Source: Megaustenia siamemsis (lineage: Eukaryota > Mollusca > Gastropoda > Stylommatophora > Ariophantidae). Taken from it: a stretch of 64,000 bases of DNA. The notes beneath the pieces are model-generated. The model was given only the letters and a program-made list of their open reading frames with translations, did not search any database and was not told the origin of the DNA. The number at the start of each line of letters is the position of its first letter. The stretch's first letter is position 1. The position numbers were made by a program, and so were the translations under genes. The DNA is taken from NCBI GenBank assembly GCA_032433765.1, contig JAVIAB010000073.1, forward strand, positions 60,547,552 through 60,611,551, written 5' to 3'. This document shows, piece after piece, positions 1-12,171 of this stretch.

Positions 1-1585
1 TTTAGTATGCGGTTTTCTATCAGCAATTAAAATAAACTGAGCACGTGGTGTCACATGCCTAACAATGACCTACATTTTTGATAATAAACAAACTTTTAAA
101 ATAACATTCACTAACAAGATAGCGTAAGCATTTACGTGTCGTCCTTTAATCCCCGCCATGTTTATTTAAGAATATATTATTATTTCACGTTCATTCACCT
201 TTAATTTTTTTTTCATAGTTTTTTATTTCGTATTTTTTAAAAATCAGTTTTATCACATTTAACTTCTTAACGTTTTGAAACAATTTTTAAAAAAATCAAT
301 ACATTCGCCTATATTTTTAAATTTCCCTTTATTTAAGTATTTAACTTTAAATGTTTGCGATTTTTAAAATTAATATTTCGCAAATTTTCTTATACGTTTA
401 ATTTTATTATAATTCGTATCGTTTCACCTATATTTTTAATGTTCTTTCATTTAAAATAAGTTTCGCGTTCATTTTAAATGTAAATAAATTTCCCCTTCAT
501 TTAAGTATTTAACATGAAATTAAATTTTATCGTTTTGAAATATAATTTCTTAACATTTATTTTTTATTTCAGAATATTTTATTATTTCGCGTTCATTCAA
601 ATTTAATTTAGAGTAATATTTTATTATACCGCGAGCATTTCATTTTTTGAAAATGAAAATTTTCGTATATTTTAACGTGAATGCAGTTTTATTACTATTT
701 AACTTTATTATAACACGTGGTTTTCCAACATTTAAAGTAACCTACCGCGTCATCTAACTTTACTATATTTTCAGTCAGCATATTCTTGACAACAATACCG
801 TAGTCCAGCGCGACTATCAACTGAACAACAATACACCATCATTTAACCAAATTCTTTAGTTACATTACCAGTATTTAAAATAACAACAATACCACCCCTA
901 GTCACATGCTTTTAAGTCTAAACACGCAGTTTCAGTCACATGCCTAACAATGACCGTCAGCATATTTTTCCTAGCAATGACCAATATTCGTCGACAACAA
1001 TACCACCACGATTCCTTGACAATAATAAGCGATTTTTCCTTACAATAGCCATCGTCAAGTACCACTAGCCACCCAGTCAACAAAAGCTGCTATGTCATTC
1101 CAATTTCTTTACTTAACATACAGTTTTCCGTCAGCATTTACAGTTAACTTATTTTTTTCATAGTTTTTATTATTTCGCATTTTTTAAAAATCAGTTTTAT
1201 CACATTTAACTATATTTCTTAACGTTTTGAAACATTTCGTATTTTTTAATGTAAATTCAGTTTTATTACTATTTATCTTTACTGTAACACGCGGTTTTCC
1301 AACATTTAAAATAACCTCCTTTAATTATTTTCATTCAACATTTAAAAAATACCACATTCTTGACAACAATAAGCGATTAACTTCGCAACAATAAGCGATA
1401 CCCCACGCGGTTTTCCTAACAATGACCATCAACAAATACCACATCGACACGTCATAAACATTTTAACCACTTTCAATACATTAGTCCACATTCTTAACAA
1501 CAATAAGCGATTAACTTAACAACAATAAGCGATACATCACGGGACGATCAGTCAACCATTGAACACCGACATTCCTCAACAATAA
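1..1585. other. AT-rich non-coding DNA with old internal duplications
   Basis: No gene is recognisable. The stretch is very AT-rich and carries degenerate duplicated segments. The block around 204-280 (a TTTCATAG start, then AAAAATCAGTTTTATCACATTTAAC) recurs at about 1148-1230. A block of about 55 bp containing two AACAATAAGCGAT motifs at 1353-1407 recurs at 1487-1541. ACAATACC and ACAATGACC words are scattered between them. This looks like an old, decayed repeat rather than coding sequence. Confidence 0.5.
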
Positions 1586-1824
1586 ACACATGAAACAACA
1601 ACTACGCGTCTCCGATCACGAGGGTCACGGGGCACGCGGAGCGCCGAGGGGTCACACCGCCGCACGACCGATTAACTCCCCTTGTCTCTCGTGTACATTA
1701 GGCGCGAAATGCGCCTACTATATAGCTTTGTTAATTTACGGAGGAATTCGGCCCAAATGGACCCTTGTATACTACTGAGGATTAAATTATGTATATATTT
1801 ATAATAGGACTGGATGAGAAATAA

Positions 1825-2168
1825 ATGTTCGTTTCTTACAGAACTGAAATTCGTGAACTTAATTATCCTATAACTTACAGCGAACTTAAGGACGGAAAGA
1901 GACCAAAGGGCAGACCAGTGCTGAGATATAAGGATGTTTGCAGGGCTTCCTTTAGGGAATACCCTATAAGTGAAAGAAACTGGGAAAATGTGGCTGCGGA
2001 TCGTAGCACACGGAGAGCAAAAATAAAAAAAATTGCACAGCAACTTTCGAGACAGTGATGATGTCAAATTCAGAAGATAAAATGCGCAAGTGAAAAGAGA
2101 CAAGGCCGGGTACCGCAAATACACCTTGCTCGTTCTGTGGATGGATATGTCTGTCCAGGATTGGCTAA
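1825..2168 (+). pseudogene. Non-LTR retrotransposon, C-terminal remnant
   Basis: The reading frame from about 1825 to 2058 encodes the tail typical of many animal LINE reverse transcriptases: a GKRPKGRP motif, then RYKDVCRASF, then a WENVAADRSTRR motif. After a stop and a frame change, a cysteine motif (CSFCGWIC followed by LSRIG) is readable at 2127-2165. This is the zinc-finger-like end found in the same LINE group. No RT core lies upstream, so this is a 5'-truncated, frameshifted copy. Family placement rests on these motifs only. Confidence 0.7.
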
Positions 2169-2444
2169 TTAAGCCACGAGAGAAGATGTTCAGTAAAGCA
2201 GCACCAAGTAGGAGACACTAATGCTTTACCAAACTACTGACTTATCATGATTGCTTGCTACCAACTGTCTGTCAAGAGGACAAAGGCTATATACACAATT
2301 ATCCTATCCACAAATGCTGTTTAGAATTGTTGGGAGCTGCAGTTTTCAATTCTGTTGCGAACCTGTTGAACTGACAGTTTTCAGACATTGAGACTCATCA
2401 CTGTCGTAGAAGGATCATTTAGTTACAGGTTTCAGAGATGCAAG

Positions 2445-2660
2445 GGGAGTTGCGGTAGCTCACTGGTTACTGGACTACTTAGGACAAGAAGTCGGCTTCG
2501 AACTTCTAGATTCTCGTATTTTTAAATAGGTACTATATTTTTGCAGGAAAGTAGTGCTGCCTGACGTCATAGCGACCACATTAACCATAAAATGTTCCGC
2601 AGGTCAATGACAAATATTGGCGCGAACAATATATTCCCTGTGTGTCTCAAGGGCTGGGTG
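2445..2660 (+). mobile_element. tRNA-derived SINE (diverged copy)
   Basis: The copy starts with a tRNA-like head with an A-box-like TAGCTCACTGG (about 2457) and a B-box-like GGCTTCGAACTTC (about 2500). It continues into a core containing GCGACCACATTAACC and a segment ending ATATTCCCTGTG. The same order of blocks is seen in better copies at 12185-12457 and 51170-51434 (both minus strand). The copy is diverged and its tail is unclear. Confidence 0.6.
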
Positions 2661-2942
2661 GTAAGAATTTTAGTTTTTCTTCTTTAGATAGGTGAAGTGA
2701 GAAAATGAATCCAAGTTCTGTTAGTTTTTCTACATTAAACGTACTTAATAAATTGAAGTTGTTCCATTCTGTGATGAAATAAGAATTGTTGAATGTTTTA
2801 ATTAAATTATGTTTGCGTATTTGTGATGTCTTAATAAATCAGAGCTCATCATCTCATCATTTAACTTCCCCTGCCTAGTTAACACGAAGCTGCTCTGAAA
2901 TTAGTTCACAAGAGAAGAAATATCGTTGACTGTTCCCCTTTC

Positions 2943-3270
2943 TGGTGCAGAACAAAGAATTTCAACATCTCAAGATCACTAACATATAGTGGTGCAGAAC
3001 AAAGAATTTCAACATCTCAAGATCACTAACATATAGTTGTGCAGAACAAATAATTTCAACATCTCAAGATCACTAACATATAGTGGTGCAGAACAAAGAA
3101 TTTCAACATCTCAAGATCACTAACATATAGTGGTGCAGAACAAAGAATTTCAACATCTCAAGATCACTAACATATAGTTGTGCAGAACAAAGAATTCCAT
3201 CATCTCATGATCACTAACATATAGTGGTGCAGAACAAAGAATTTCAACATCTCAAGATCACTAAAATATA
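2943..3270. repeat. 47-bp tandem repeat, 7 copies
   Basis: Seven head-to-tail units begin at 2943, 2990, 3037, 3084, 3131, 3178 and 3225. The unit starts TGGTGCAGAACAAAG and ends CACTAACATATAG. Units differ by single bases (TGG/TTG at the start, AAAG/AATA inside) and the last unit is decayed. Confidence 0.95.
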
Positions 3271-3641
3271 AGCACCAACGAATCCTGCTCCATCTAGACA
3301 AATCGTATAGCAATCATATATAAGTTACATCTCAGAAGTGAATATTACAAAAATACAACAAATATATCACTGGCAAAAAAGCTGTGCAGCAGCATGATTC
3401 TGTCTGTCTACCTAACTCTGGGCCGGTATTCGTCAAACCAGAATCAATATCGCCGGCTGTTGTAGACGCGCAACAGTTGCTCATGAGTTTTCACTTTCTT
3501 GAGCCAGTTACTTTTCAAATAAACAAATAATAATAAGCGAATATTATTATGGAGGGAAATTTCTGTTGTTGATTATTTGTGACTTTTGTCCTATTGTTGT
3601 AATCATACCTCCTACCCTGAAATGATTCTTTCAGTTACTTT

Positions 3642-4215
3642 TCAGCTTTCTATATTAAAAAACGTACTGTCTTTAATGGTATCATCATTCGTTTTTCCAA
3701 AGTACATGTATATAGTTTCATATGCTGCGATCTCTCCTTTACGTGCCTTAGCTGAGAGCCATGTTTGGCAGTGATAATAGAGCATTGACAGGAATATACT
3801 ATTTTTCATATTGGTCACTTTGCTGTTTGCAACTTTAAGTAGTGGCGACATGTGGTGGATACACAACTGTGTTGATCTTCTGATCAGCATCACATTTCAG
3901 TAGCTCTGTCCAGTCGTCCGTTCTATGTAAAGTGCTTCCCTGGCACTTGAATTTTGACCTTGTTAGCACCACAGCCAAGCAGGTCATGTGCGTCAGGTGA
4001 TTTTAATATTTTCTACCTTGATGTCCTAATTTACAATTTCACCAGCTTGGCGGAGTGCAGTTGCGTCATCATTTTGTTTTCCTGTTCATTTATTAAACTC
4101 TGGTCAACTGAAAAAGGAATATTTGTAACCGTCCATCAAGTTCTGGGTCTGTCTATTTTTCAGAGTATATTTTACATACTGAAACTCTTCATAGTTATGT
4201 TTCCTCTTTGAAACT
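3642..4215 (-). pseudogene. Possible decayed LINE reverse transcriptase fragment
   Basis: On the minus strand about 3642-3893 reads a peptide with YYHCQTWLSAKARKGEIAAYE. It resembles the region just after the RT domain of many LINEs (normally a YG.ETWTL...E..IEAFEM pattern). Frames are broken upstream and no catalytic motif is visible. It may be a very old copy or a chance likeness. Confidence 0.3.
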
Positions 4216-4564
4216 AATACAAGAAGGTCATCGTGACAGAGATATGCAACCAACTACTTCAGCAGGGAACCAAAAGAAACAGACGAGGAACAAAAAGCTG
4301 ATTATAAGGAAACAGCCAGGATACCGGTTCAAAATGAAAATATAAAACTACCTCAAAGAGTCAATTATTGGAAATGGAGAAGTTAACGAGCCACAAGAAA
4401 ATAATGTAGATATTCCTAATATGAGTATTGAGCTCACACGTGATAACGTTAACAAGTCAAAGTTGAAAACAAAGATAGTTCAAACAGTTCATTATGTTCT
4501 GGGTTTTTGTTTTATTTTCTGATATTTTATTTTCATTTGGAAAATACATAATATTGATAGTTTG

Positions 4565-4666
4565 TTTCTATTGTTATTCTCTTCATGGATACAACGTGTT
4601 TCTATTGTTATTCTCTTCATGGATACAACGTGTTTCTATTGTTATTCTCTTCGAGGATACAACTTC
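4565..4666. repeat. 34-bp tandem triplication
   Basis: Three head-to-tail copies of a 34-bp unit (starting TTTCTATTGTTATTCTCTTC) begin at 4565, 4599 and 4633. The third has CGAGG in place of CATGG. It is a short recent duplication in otherwise unrecognised sequence. Confidence 0.9.
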
Positions 4667-4738
4667 TGCACTTCAAAGAACGCTCATTATCTTTTGTTAC
4701 TCGATTCAGAGTGGATCAGAATAAGTTCTTCATTGTAA

Positions 4739-4962
4739 TGTAGAGTCGGCATTGATATATGGGAATGAAACATGGACAATAATACAAGGATATGAAAATC
4801 ACTGGAGGCCACAGGAAAGTGGTTTTACAGAAGAATGTTGAGAATACCATGGACAGCTAAAAAGAGTAGAGAGGACGCTCTAAAAGAGGGCAAAGCAACA
4901 AAGCAGCTGATCAACAACAGCGGGAAGAAACGATCGTCACATTTTGGTCATGGAAAGAGAAG
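4739..4962 (+). pseudogene. LINE family B fragment that runs into a tandem array
   Basis: The translation contains the post-RT region of a LINE family found several times in this window: SALIYGNETWT, then FYRRMLRIPWTAKKSREDALKEGKA, then SSHFGHGKRR. Related copies at 20691-21130, 26225-27060 and 38421-38773 continue through a GHVMRREQLEY segment and a GKIEGRRDRGKQREKI segment. Here the sequence passes straight into a 29-bp array at that point. The copy lacks both its 5' part and its natural 3' end. Confidence 0.75.
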
Positions 4963-5515
4963 GGAACTTGTGGGTTGTGTGGAATGCGAAGGGAACTTGC
5001 GGGTTGTGGAATGTGAAGGGAACATGTGGGTTGTGTGGAATGTGAAGGGAACATATGGAATGTGTGGAATGAGAATGGACCATGTGGAATGTGTGGAATG
5101 TGAAGGGAACTTGTGGGTTGTGTGGAATGTGAAGGGAACATATGGAATGTGTAGAATGAGAAGGGAACATGTGGAATGTATGGAATGAGAAGGGAACTTG
5201 TGGGTTGTGTGGAATGAGAAGGGAACATGTGGAATGTGTGGAATGAGAAGGGAACTTGTGGGTTGTGTGGAATGTGAAGGGAACATGTGGAATGAGAAGG
5301 GAACTTGTGGGTTGTGTGGAATGTGAAGGGAACATGTGGAATGTGTAGAATGAGAAGGGAACATGTGGAATGTGTGGAATGAGAAGGGACCATATGGAAT
5401 GTGTGGAATGAGAAGGGAACGTGTGGAACGAGAAGGGAACATGTGGAATGTGTGGAGTGAGAAGGGAACATGTAGAATGTGTGGAATGAGAAGGGAACAT
5501 GTGGAATGCATGACA
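4962..5515. repeat. 29-bp tandem array next to, and probably derived from, a LINE
   Basis: There are about 19 units of 29 bp, with some shorter variants. Two alternating types occur, GGGAACATGTGGAATGTGTG+GAATGAGAA and GGGAACTTGTGGGTTGTGTG+GAATGTGAA. In the frame of the adjoining LINE the units read MRREHVECVE-like peptides, close to the LINE's own GHVMRREQLEY segment. The array seems to have been seeded from LINE coding sequence. The long open frames on both strands only reflect a lack of stop codons in the unit. Confidence 0.9.
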
Positions 5516-5529
5516 ACTGGAAATACAAA

Positions 5530-6180
5530 ATTGGCGAAGTAGAGCTAAAGGTAAATATAGAGATAAAAAACGCGAGCTGAAGCTAATGGTTTGGTGGGAA
5601 GTTAACAAAAGCAGTGATAAACAATTCTAATGAAAGAAAACTGTAGAAAGACACAATCAGCTTTTCCAGCAGCTATCGTACGTGATTGCAAAGAGTAAAA
5701 TTGATGATAGCACACAAATAGGTCTCACTTCAGTAGTTAGCTCCAACGGTTTGGACATTACATCATAAGTTTGACTATAATTTGGCACATTTCATGCGCT
5801 ACTCTATTACTATTCTGCAGCTGCCCCTGTATTCCATAATATTCTAATATAGTCTAGAGTATTATCTTTTGACATTGAACCAAATAATGCGGAACAAACA
5901 GAAAAGAAATGAAATTATGTTGGTAATTGCTAATGGAAGAATCAAGGATAACGTTACTGCCTACACATGAACAATGTTTTTTTTTATGTTGAAACATCAA
6001 AAACACAAAGCTGGAGACATTTGCAAGGGAACACAATTAATGTTTTTTTTTGTTTTTGTTTAATAAGATATTTAAAAAAAGGACACACAATGAGAAATTG
6101 ATCAATTTATAAAAACTGTAAATGAAACATAAATGAAATGTATACGTTGAATTAAAATAATCGATTTATCATAATAATAA
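5530..6180. other. No gene recognised
   Basis: AT-rich intergenic sequence between the 29-bp array and the next LINE. I see no coding signature, repeat array or RNA gene. Confidence 0.4.
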
Positions 6181-6229
6181 CACTAATGATAGTTGTAATA
6201 GCGTAGCAGCAATAATAAATATCAATACT

Positions 6230-7835
6230 GACAATAGAAGGCATAATAACAAAGATATAGTATATGCTGACGAAAGGGACAAAAAGCCAGACATAAAATG
6301 TACATACAACTATAAAATCCTGAAATCTGGAGTAGAAAAAGCTATAAAAACAATGAAAAATGGAAAGGCAGCAGGACCTGACAATATACAGATAGAGATG
6401 ATACAGGCTCTAGAAGAGTTTGGCATCGAAGTGATCACAGACATATGCAATGACATATACCATACAGGATACATACCAAACGATCTAAAAACATCAACTT
6501 TCATTGCATTGCCTAAAAAGAATGGTGCAGTTGAATGCAGTGATTTTAGAACAATAAGCCTAATGAGCCAGGTAACAAAAATTTTACTAAAGGTTATACA
6601 GGGAAGGATTCAGAATAAAATCAATACTGAATTAGAGGAGCAACAATTTGATTCAGGAAAAACAGTGGGACAAAAGAAGCCATATTTAGCATGAGAACAT
6701 TCATTGAAAAATACTCAGAAGTAAACAAACCAATATATACCTGCTTTATAGACTACACCAAAGCTTTCGATAGAATACACCATAACCAATTTATAGACTG
6801 CCTAAAGGATATAAATCTAGACGACACAGACATACGACTAATATGTAATTTGTACTTGGAGCAAACATCAATAATAATATATAACAAGGAGAACTCTACA
6901 CCAATGGACATAAAAAGAGGAGTAAGACAAGGATGCATCCTATCACCAAGCTTGTTCAATCTATACACTGAGCAAATCTTTAAAAACATCTCAGAGATGC
7001 CAGGCCTAAACATTAATGGAAATTTAATCAATAACCTAAGATATGCTGATGATACTGTTCTACTAGCAGAAAATCCTAAAAACCTACAACAATTGCTTAA
7101 TGTGATAAACATAACAAGCAAAAAATATGGACTAGAAATGAATATCAAAAAGACTAAAACTATGATCATAAACAAAGAAAATTCTCAAGACCTACAATTA
7201 AATATCACAGTTGAGGGAATACATCTGGAGACAGTCCAGAGCTACAACTACCTGGGAAATACTATAACCAATGATGGAAAATGTAAAAGTGAAATAAACA
7301 AAAGAATAGGTATGGCAACAAGTAATTTTAATGCATGAAAAATATACTAACAACTAAACAAATATCAACAGGGCTGAAACTAAGAATGGCAAAATGTTAC
7401 ATCTTCTCAATATTCCTGTATGGTGCAGAAACATGGACATTAGACCAGAAAACAGAACAGAAAATTGAAGCCTTTGAAATGTGGATTTATAGAAGAATAG
7501 GTAGAATTGGATGGAAAGAAAAGGTAACAAACGATGAAGTATTAAAACAACTGAAAATAAAAAAAAGAACTACTAAATACAATTAAGACAAGACAAATGA
7601 CATTTTTGGGGCATGTTAAAAGACACAACAGCCTACTGAAATTAATATTGGAAGGGAAAATACAATGTAAAAGAGGCAGAGGCAGACCAAGACTAACATG
7701 GACGAGTAACATCAAAGGACGGACAAGTCAATCTATGTCAGCCTGCACCATCAAAGCAAGAGACAGAGTAGAATGGCGATCCATGGTAGCCAACCTTCGT
7801 TGCGGAGAGGGCACTCAATGATGATGATGAGTATA
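6230..7835 (+). pseudogene. LINE family A: 5'-truncated reverse transcriptase, frameshifted
   Basis: This is the longest LINE copy in the window. In order it reads a pre-RT NGKAAGPDNI motif (about 6362), DLKTSTFIALPKK, FIDYTKAFDRI (RT motif A, about 6748), GVRQGCILSPSLFN (motif B, about 6921) and the catalytic RYADDTVLLAEN (motif C, about 7039). Then come YLGNTITNDGK, YGAETWTL, FLGHVKRHNSLL and RGRGRPRLTW, ending with a TGATGATGATGA tail at about 7818-7831. No endonuclease domain is present. At least three frame changes, near 6690, 7335 and 7590, make it a pseudogene. The tail and motifs suggest an RTE/CR1-like group, but the clade is not certain. Confidence 0.9.
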
Positions 7836-7839
7836 TGCC

Positions 7840-9095
7840 AATTAGTGCCACACTTAATATAAATAAGATTGGTAAAATATTAGTACATGTAAAGGAAATA
7901 CTATCTGCTGTTAACTGCAATAATAGTAGAAGCAAGTAGTGTACAATTATTAGTGACACTAGTGAAAATGAGCTACAGAAGGAATCACTATAATTTCTCA
8001 ATCTTATACAAATCGCGCACTCGCTATTCCTCCACTTGTGTTACGCGCACACAACAGATTCGCTGGTGAGTTCATGTGAAAATGCAAGCTCAACGAATGT
8101 GCTGGTAGGAAGCAGAGAACGTTAAGGATGCACGCTATCCATCGCTATACAACCCCAGAGACGGGCGATGTACAACATGCATGAGAAATGGACTTAGCAT
8201 GTAGCAGGCCTCCTTTTCGCACATCTACAATGCACGGCTATATAAATCAACTTTATTTTGTGCTTGTATTTAGAGTCAAGAGTTTTGTGTAATAACTTTC
8301 ACCCAGCACTGACATAACGAAAGTTTGATAAAGAGTTACTGTGTTCAGTGGCGATTCTGTGTTCCATTTGTTTTACAATAGACTTGGAATACACAAGCGT
8401 GTAGATGTGTAGTTCTCACTGTGAGTACTGACGTGTGAGCGATCTAGACGCATTTATGACCTATCACTGCTTTCAGTCGCTCACCGTGTGACCTACCCAT
8501 ACTATTTATAGAGGACACGATTTACAACTTCTATTCTGTGACGTTTCAGTCGCTGACCCCCCAAAAAATAAATAATTAATTTGCGTGAATTAGTATCTAC
8601 CGAAATCGAAGCACGTGTGCTAGAAGCTGATGTACTGGCTAGCTTGTATCAGAAGTGAAGTTCAGTTTTAGAAAGTATCTGTGACTTTAATGAATTATTT
8701 ATTTACAAATCAAGTCTCCTAGTTAATGTGTTGGTGTAAGCAATTGTAGCTTTAAAAATGTAATGATGTAGATGTTCACATTCCCGTTCAAATGAACAGT
8801 ATTGTTCACCAGTTTGTGAAAAATTCAATGCTGACAATCACGGCTTTCACATCTTCTCTACTGAACGGTGAGTTATCGTGAGGGATTATTGAGTTACAAT
8901 TTTGTTCCATTTAATATCAATGTTCAATGTTAATCCAGTGATTCTCACACTTCTTATGACTAACAGACACACACAAAGAAACAAAAAACTTGTCATTGTA
9001 CCTACTTTGTTCAATTGCACTATATATTCTTAAAAAAAAAAAAACTCACATGTATGTGGCAACGTTATTTATATTTTCAAATGATTCAGTAATCT
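7840..9095. other. No gene recognised
   Basis: About 1.25 kb of intergenic sequence with no convincing open frame, transposon motif or array. It holds one short poly(A) run near 9032. Confidence 0.4.
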
Positions 9096-9099
9096 CACA

Positions 9100-9705
9100 T
9101 TTATTTCACTTCTTCACTCATCTTTATTTATTCCTCCTACCCATCTTTATTTATTTCTCCCACTGATCTTTATTTATTTCTCCCACTCATCTTTATTTCT
9201 TTCAACCACTTATCTTTATTTATTTCCCCTACTCATCTTTATTTATTTCTCCCACTCATCTTTGTTTCTTTCAACCACTCATCTTTATTTATTTCCCCTA
9301 CTCATCTTTATTTATTTCTCCCACTCATCTTTGTTTCTTTAACCACTCATCTTTATTTATTTCCCCTACTCATCTTTATTATTTCTCCCTTTCATCTTTA
9401 TTTCTTTCAACCACTCATCTTTATTTATTTCCCCTACTCATCTTTATTTATTCTCCCACTCATCTCTTTTTTTTAAATCCCACTCATCTTTATTTCACTC
9501 CACTTTCCATCTTTATTTCACTCCACCACTCATTTTTATTTCACTAAACTACCCATCTTTTTCACCCCACGACTCTTCTTTATTTCACTCATCCACTCAT
9601 AATTATTTCACTTCTCCCACTCATCTTTATTTCACTCCACCACTCATCTTTTTTCACTCATCCACTCGTTTTTATTTCAATTCATTACCCATCTTTATTT
9701 CCATG
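9100..9705. repeat. Imperfect T/C-rich minisatellite
   Basis: Degenerate repeats of a unit of roughly 23-25 bp of the form CACTCATCTTTATTTATTTCTCC. A higher-order variant alternates TTTCCCCTA, TTTCTCCCA and TTTCAACCA endings. Units decay toward 9480-9700. Confidence 0.85.
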
Positions 9706-9711
9706 CTTGTC

Positions 9712-9800
9712 CATGCTTGCTCCAGGCCGGATTGGATGGAGATCTCTTGTAAGTGTCCTATGCTCCAACCTGAGCAGAGACGTTTAAGAAGAAGAATATT
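9712..9800 (+). pseudogene. Possible LINE 3' terminus
   Basis: The short stretch GGCCGGATTGGATGGAG ... CTATGCTCCAACCTGAGC, followed by AAGAAGAAGAA, resembles the extreme 3' ends of several invertebrate LINEs (a conserved tryptophan-containing tail, then a simple repeat). It is only about 85 bp and no upstream coding remains, so the call is tentative. Confidence 0.3.
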
Positions 9801-10061
9801 TATTGTCAATTGGTCACAACCCCATCGGAAGTCACATCATCACCCCTTTAACTGAACAAACAAATTCATGTTAAAAGTGTTTGCCACTCATCAGTAAACT
9901 GATCGGTACTGCAACTCCAAACAACTCCTTTTAAATATCAAATTAAAATCACAACTATCGGTCAACTCTCGCGAGAATTTGTGATTTATAATTGCCAAGA
10001 AAGTGTGCGTTAATCCTCACAGAATTATCAAACCAGCGGCAATTATTGATGCGCGTCTATA

Positions 10062-10163
10062 GTCCGTTCAGAAATTCATAATCACACCTGAATTATTTTA
10101 GCGTGATAACCGCTTGTTATTTTGGTTTCAAATTTTGCATGCAATCTTAGAATATTGATGACG
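10062..10163 (+). repeat. Left terminal inverted repeat of the Sailor-like element
   Basis: 102 bp starting GTCCGTTCAGAAATTCATAA and ending TATTGATGACG. It matches the reverse complement of 12070-12171 over its full length with about 4 substitutions and no gaps. Confidence 0.93.
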
Positions 10164-10472
10164 AAAAGATTTTGGTATTTTTTATTCCACAAACACAACA
10201 GATTTTGCACATCAGCGAATTCCTTTGATCTATTATGACGATATCACACAAGTTGATTAAAATTTTAGAGTTTACAGTAATCGTGATAAATTTTCCAGTT
10301 TACTGCAAATCTTGTCAGAGGCGTATCTACATAGTGCTTAATTTTGGATGTTGTTCGTTATGTGTATTTGCAAACATGAATTCAATTGGTTACAATTAGT
10401 CTTGTCCTTTGGTCACCATTAGACCCCAGGACGTCCTAACTGCAGCTGGAATTGAATTCATCTTAATTTTAA

Positions 10473-11742
10473 TCATTCCGAATCTGACGATTCCAAGAGG
10501 TTGATAATCATTACTGGCTGGACAAATAGTAATCCATCTCGTTTCCAGTACTCATCTTCCACCCGCAGCACATGTTCAACACACTTCTTCCAGAACGGAA
10601 TGTCTATTTTTGAGAGAGACTCGCGTGTCAAAACTTCAACATCACACATTTTAAATGTCCTGTTCTGTTCTGCAACTTGTCCTTTGACGTGAGCCCAGAC
10701 AAGTTCGATTGGATTAAGGTGCGCATGATTTGCAGGGAGTCGAAGAGAGGTGTGGCCATATTTCTCAATGATTTTGTCAACATGATACACCTTTTTCTTA
10801 TTCGTATTCTTCACAAGTTGTAACAATTCGGGTTTTAAATATGTATCGTCAAATTTGACATTTTCATTCGCAAGCCATGTCCTAATTTGCTCTTTTGTAT
10901 TTGATGCAGTAGGCACTTTGTCTTCCTCTGATACGACATTGTGGTATGATGCATTATCCATGACTATGCATGAAGGTCTCTCAAAGATTGGTAAAAGATC
11001 GTTCTCCAACCAGTGCCTGAAAATGTTTCCATTCATTTCAGTATGGTAGTCCCTACCGTCGGTACTTTTTGATTGGAAAATAAGTCCCGCATCATGGACA
11101 AGGCCGTTTTCAGTGCTTCCAGCATGTGTTAATATAATGCGCTGGCCTTTGCTGCTCGGAATTGTTCTTTTGAGTTTGCCATTTACTGACTGCCATTCTT
11201 TAGCATAGGTGTGGTGTGCGTTGACCGTTGATTCGTCCAAATATACAATATCATACCGTTCACTCCGCCGCTCACGGATCTGTCTCAGGTATTTGCTTCG
11301 AGCAATGACCAAGTGTGGTTTTTCACAAATAATATTCCTGCCCCCAACAGTTTTTTCTGAAAGTGAAGCCGGCTCCTCGCACAATCTTCCATAGAGTACT
11401 TTTAGAAATGTAAATATTGCAGTTTGCATGCAATTTTAATTTTAAATTCCTGAAAGTAACAAGTACATTATTAGCAAACATTTTCAATATCTCACGTTTT
11501 ATGACATCCATGTCAAAGCTGTCGACTTACCTTTTCCTTCCTTGATTGACATGAGTGCACTCTGAGTCTTGTTTAATCAAACGAGAAAATGACGATTTAT
11601 TAAGACCAAGCGCGAGTTGCGTTCGTCTCTCTGGGTCATGAATATCACAATATAAATGCCCCATCTTGGATTCCCTAAGGAAGTGCTGATATAGTAAAAC
11701 AGTAACCTTTTGCATAGTTATAAATTTGCATTTCAAACTCAT
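10473..11742 (-). pseudogene. DDE transposase (Sailor/DD82E-like), with a stop and a frameshift
   Basis: DNA transposase of the IS630-Tc1-mariner type. The catalytic part (318-codon frame, 10473-11429) shows the first Asp in IVYLDEST (residue 65), the second in SCIVMDNASYH (158) and the Glu in HLNPIELVWAHVK (242). The N-terminal helix-turn-helix region lies in frames further upstream: a PERRTQLALGLNKSSFSRLI segment (11527-11742) and a VIKREILKMF...STLWKIVRGAGF segment (11323-11511). The first two are separated by an in-frame TAA at 11527-11529. The second is joined to the catalytic part only through a frame change near 11355. The acidic C-terminus ends SSDSE. All three catalytic residues remain, so the copy is fairly young despite its lesions. 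Confidence 0.88.
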
Positions 11743-12069
11743 TGTAATTTAGATATAAATGTTGGTATTTAAAGTCAACAAATTGTCTACTGAGTCTTCA
11801 CAAAATTGATAAAGATACGCCTTCCCTTCGGTAATTAATGCCAAGGCCGTGTTGCGTCATGTCGTTCAATAACAATTCAGTTTTGTGCACGGGATTTTCC
11901 TGAAGTTAGTGTTTCTGCAATAGCCAAACTATTTTACGTGAACGACCGCACCAAATTAATGTATATATCCTAAAATGATGTCAAATTCGAACAGGGTGAA
12001 TTTAATATAGCCTAAAGAAGAAAACTTTTAACTAGATCCAATTTCTCAGAGCAAAAATTATTTCTATAA

Positions 12070-12171
12070 CGTCATCAATATTCTAAGATTGCATGCAAAA
12101 TTTGAAAGCAAAATAACAAACGGTTATCACGCAAAACTAATTCAGGTGTGATTATGAATTTCTGAACGGAC
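12070..12171 (-). repeat. Right terminal inverted repeat of the Sailor-like element
   Basis: Reverse complement of the left repeat, ending CTGAACGGAC before the TA at 12172-12173. Confidence 0.93.

Larger units (their letters stand above)
10062..12171 (-). mobile_element. Sailor-like (DD82E) IS630-Tc1-mariner transposon, 2.1 kb
   Basis: The element is bounded by TA on both sides (10060-10061 and 12172-12173) and has terminal inverted repeats of 102 bp that differ at about 4 positions. The ends read GTCCGTTCAGAAATTCATAA. It carries one minus-strand transposase gene, now broken. The catalytic triad has 83 residues between the second Asp and the Glu. This is near the spacing that defines the Sailor (DD82E) group, described mainly from aquatic animals, and far from the 34-41 of ordinary Tc1/mariner. 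The structure is complete but the copy is probably immobile without a helper. Confidence 0.9.

Noticed and set aside
2943..3270. CRISPR-like regular repeats
   Set aside because: Units are directly adjacent with no unique spacers and the DNA is eukaryotic. The same holds for the other arrays.
4911..5608. Open frames of 187-223 codons rich in HSTHSTCSLLIPH on the minus strand
   Set aside because: They lie wholly in the 29-bp tandem array, are open in all three frames, and simply lack stop codons.
6259..7838. AGTATATGC on both sides of the large LINE A copy as a target duplication
   Set aside because: The LINE reading frame continues upstream through the left copy of this motif (YADERDKKP), so the match is probably chance.
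11518..11529. GTAAGT at the first break of the Sailor transposase as an intron donor
   Set aside because: The same frame resumes after five codons and matches the family there, so a simple stop codon explains it better than an intron.
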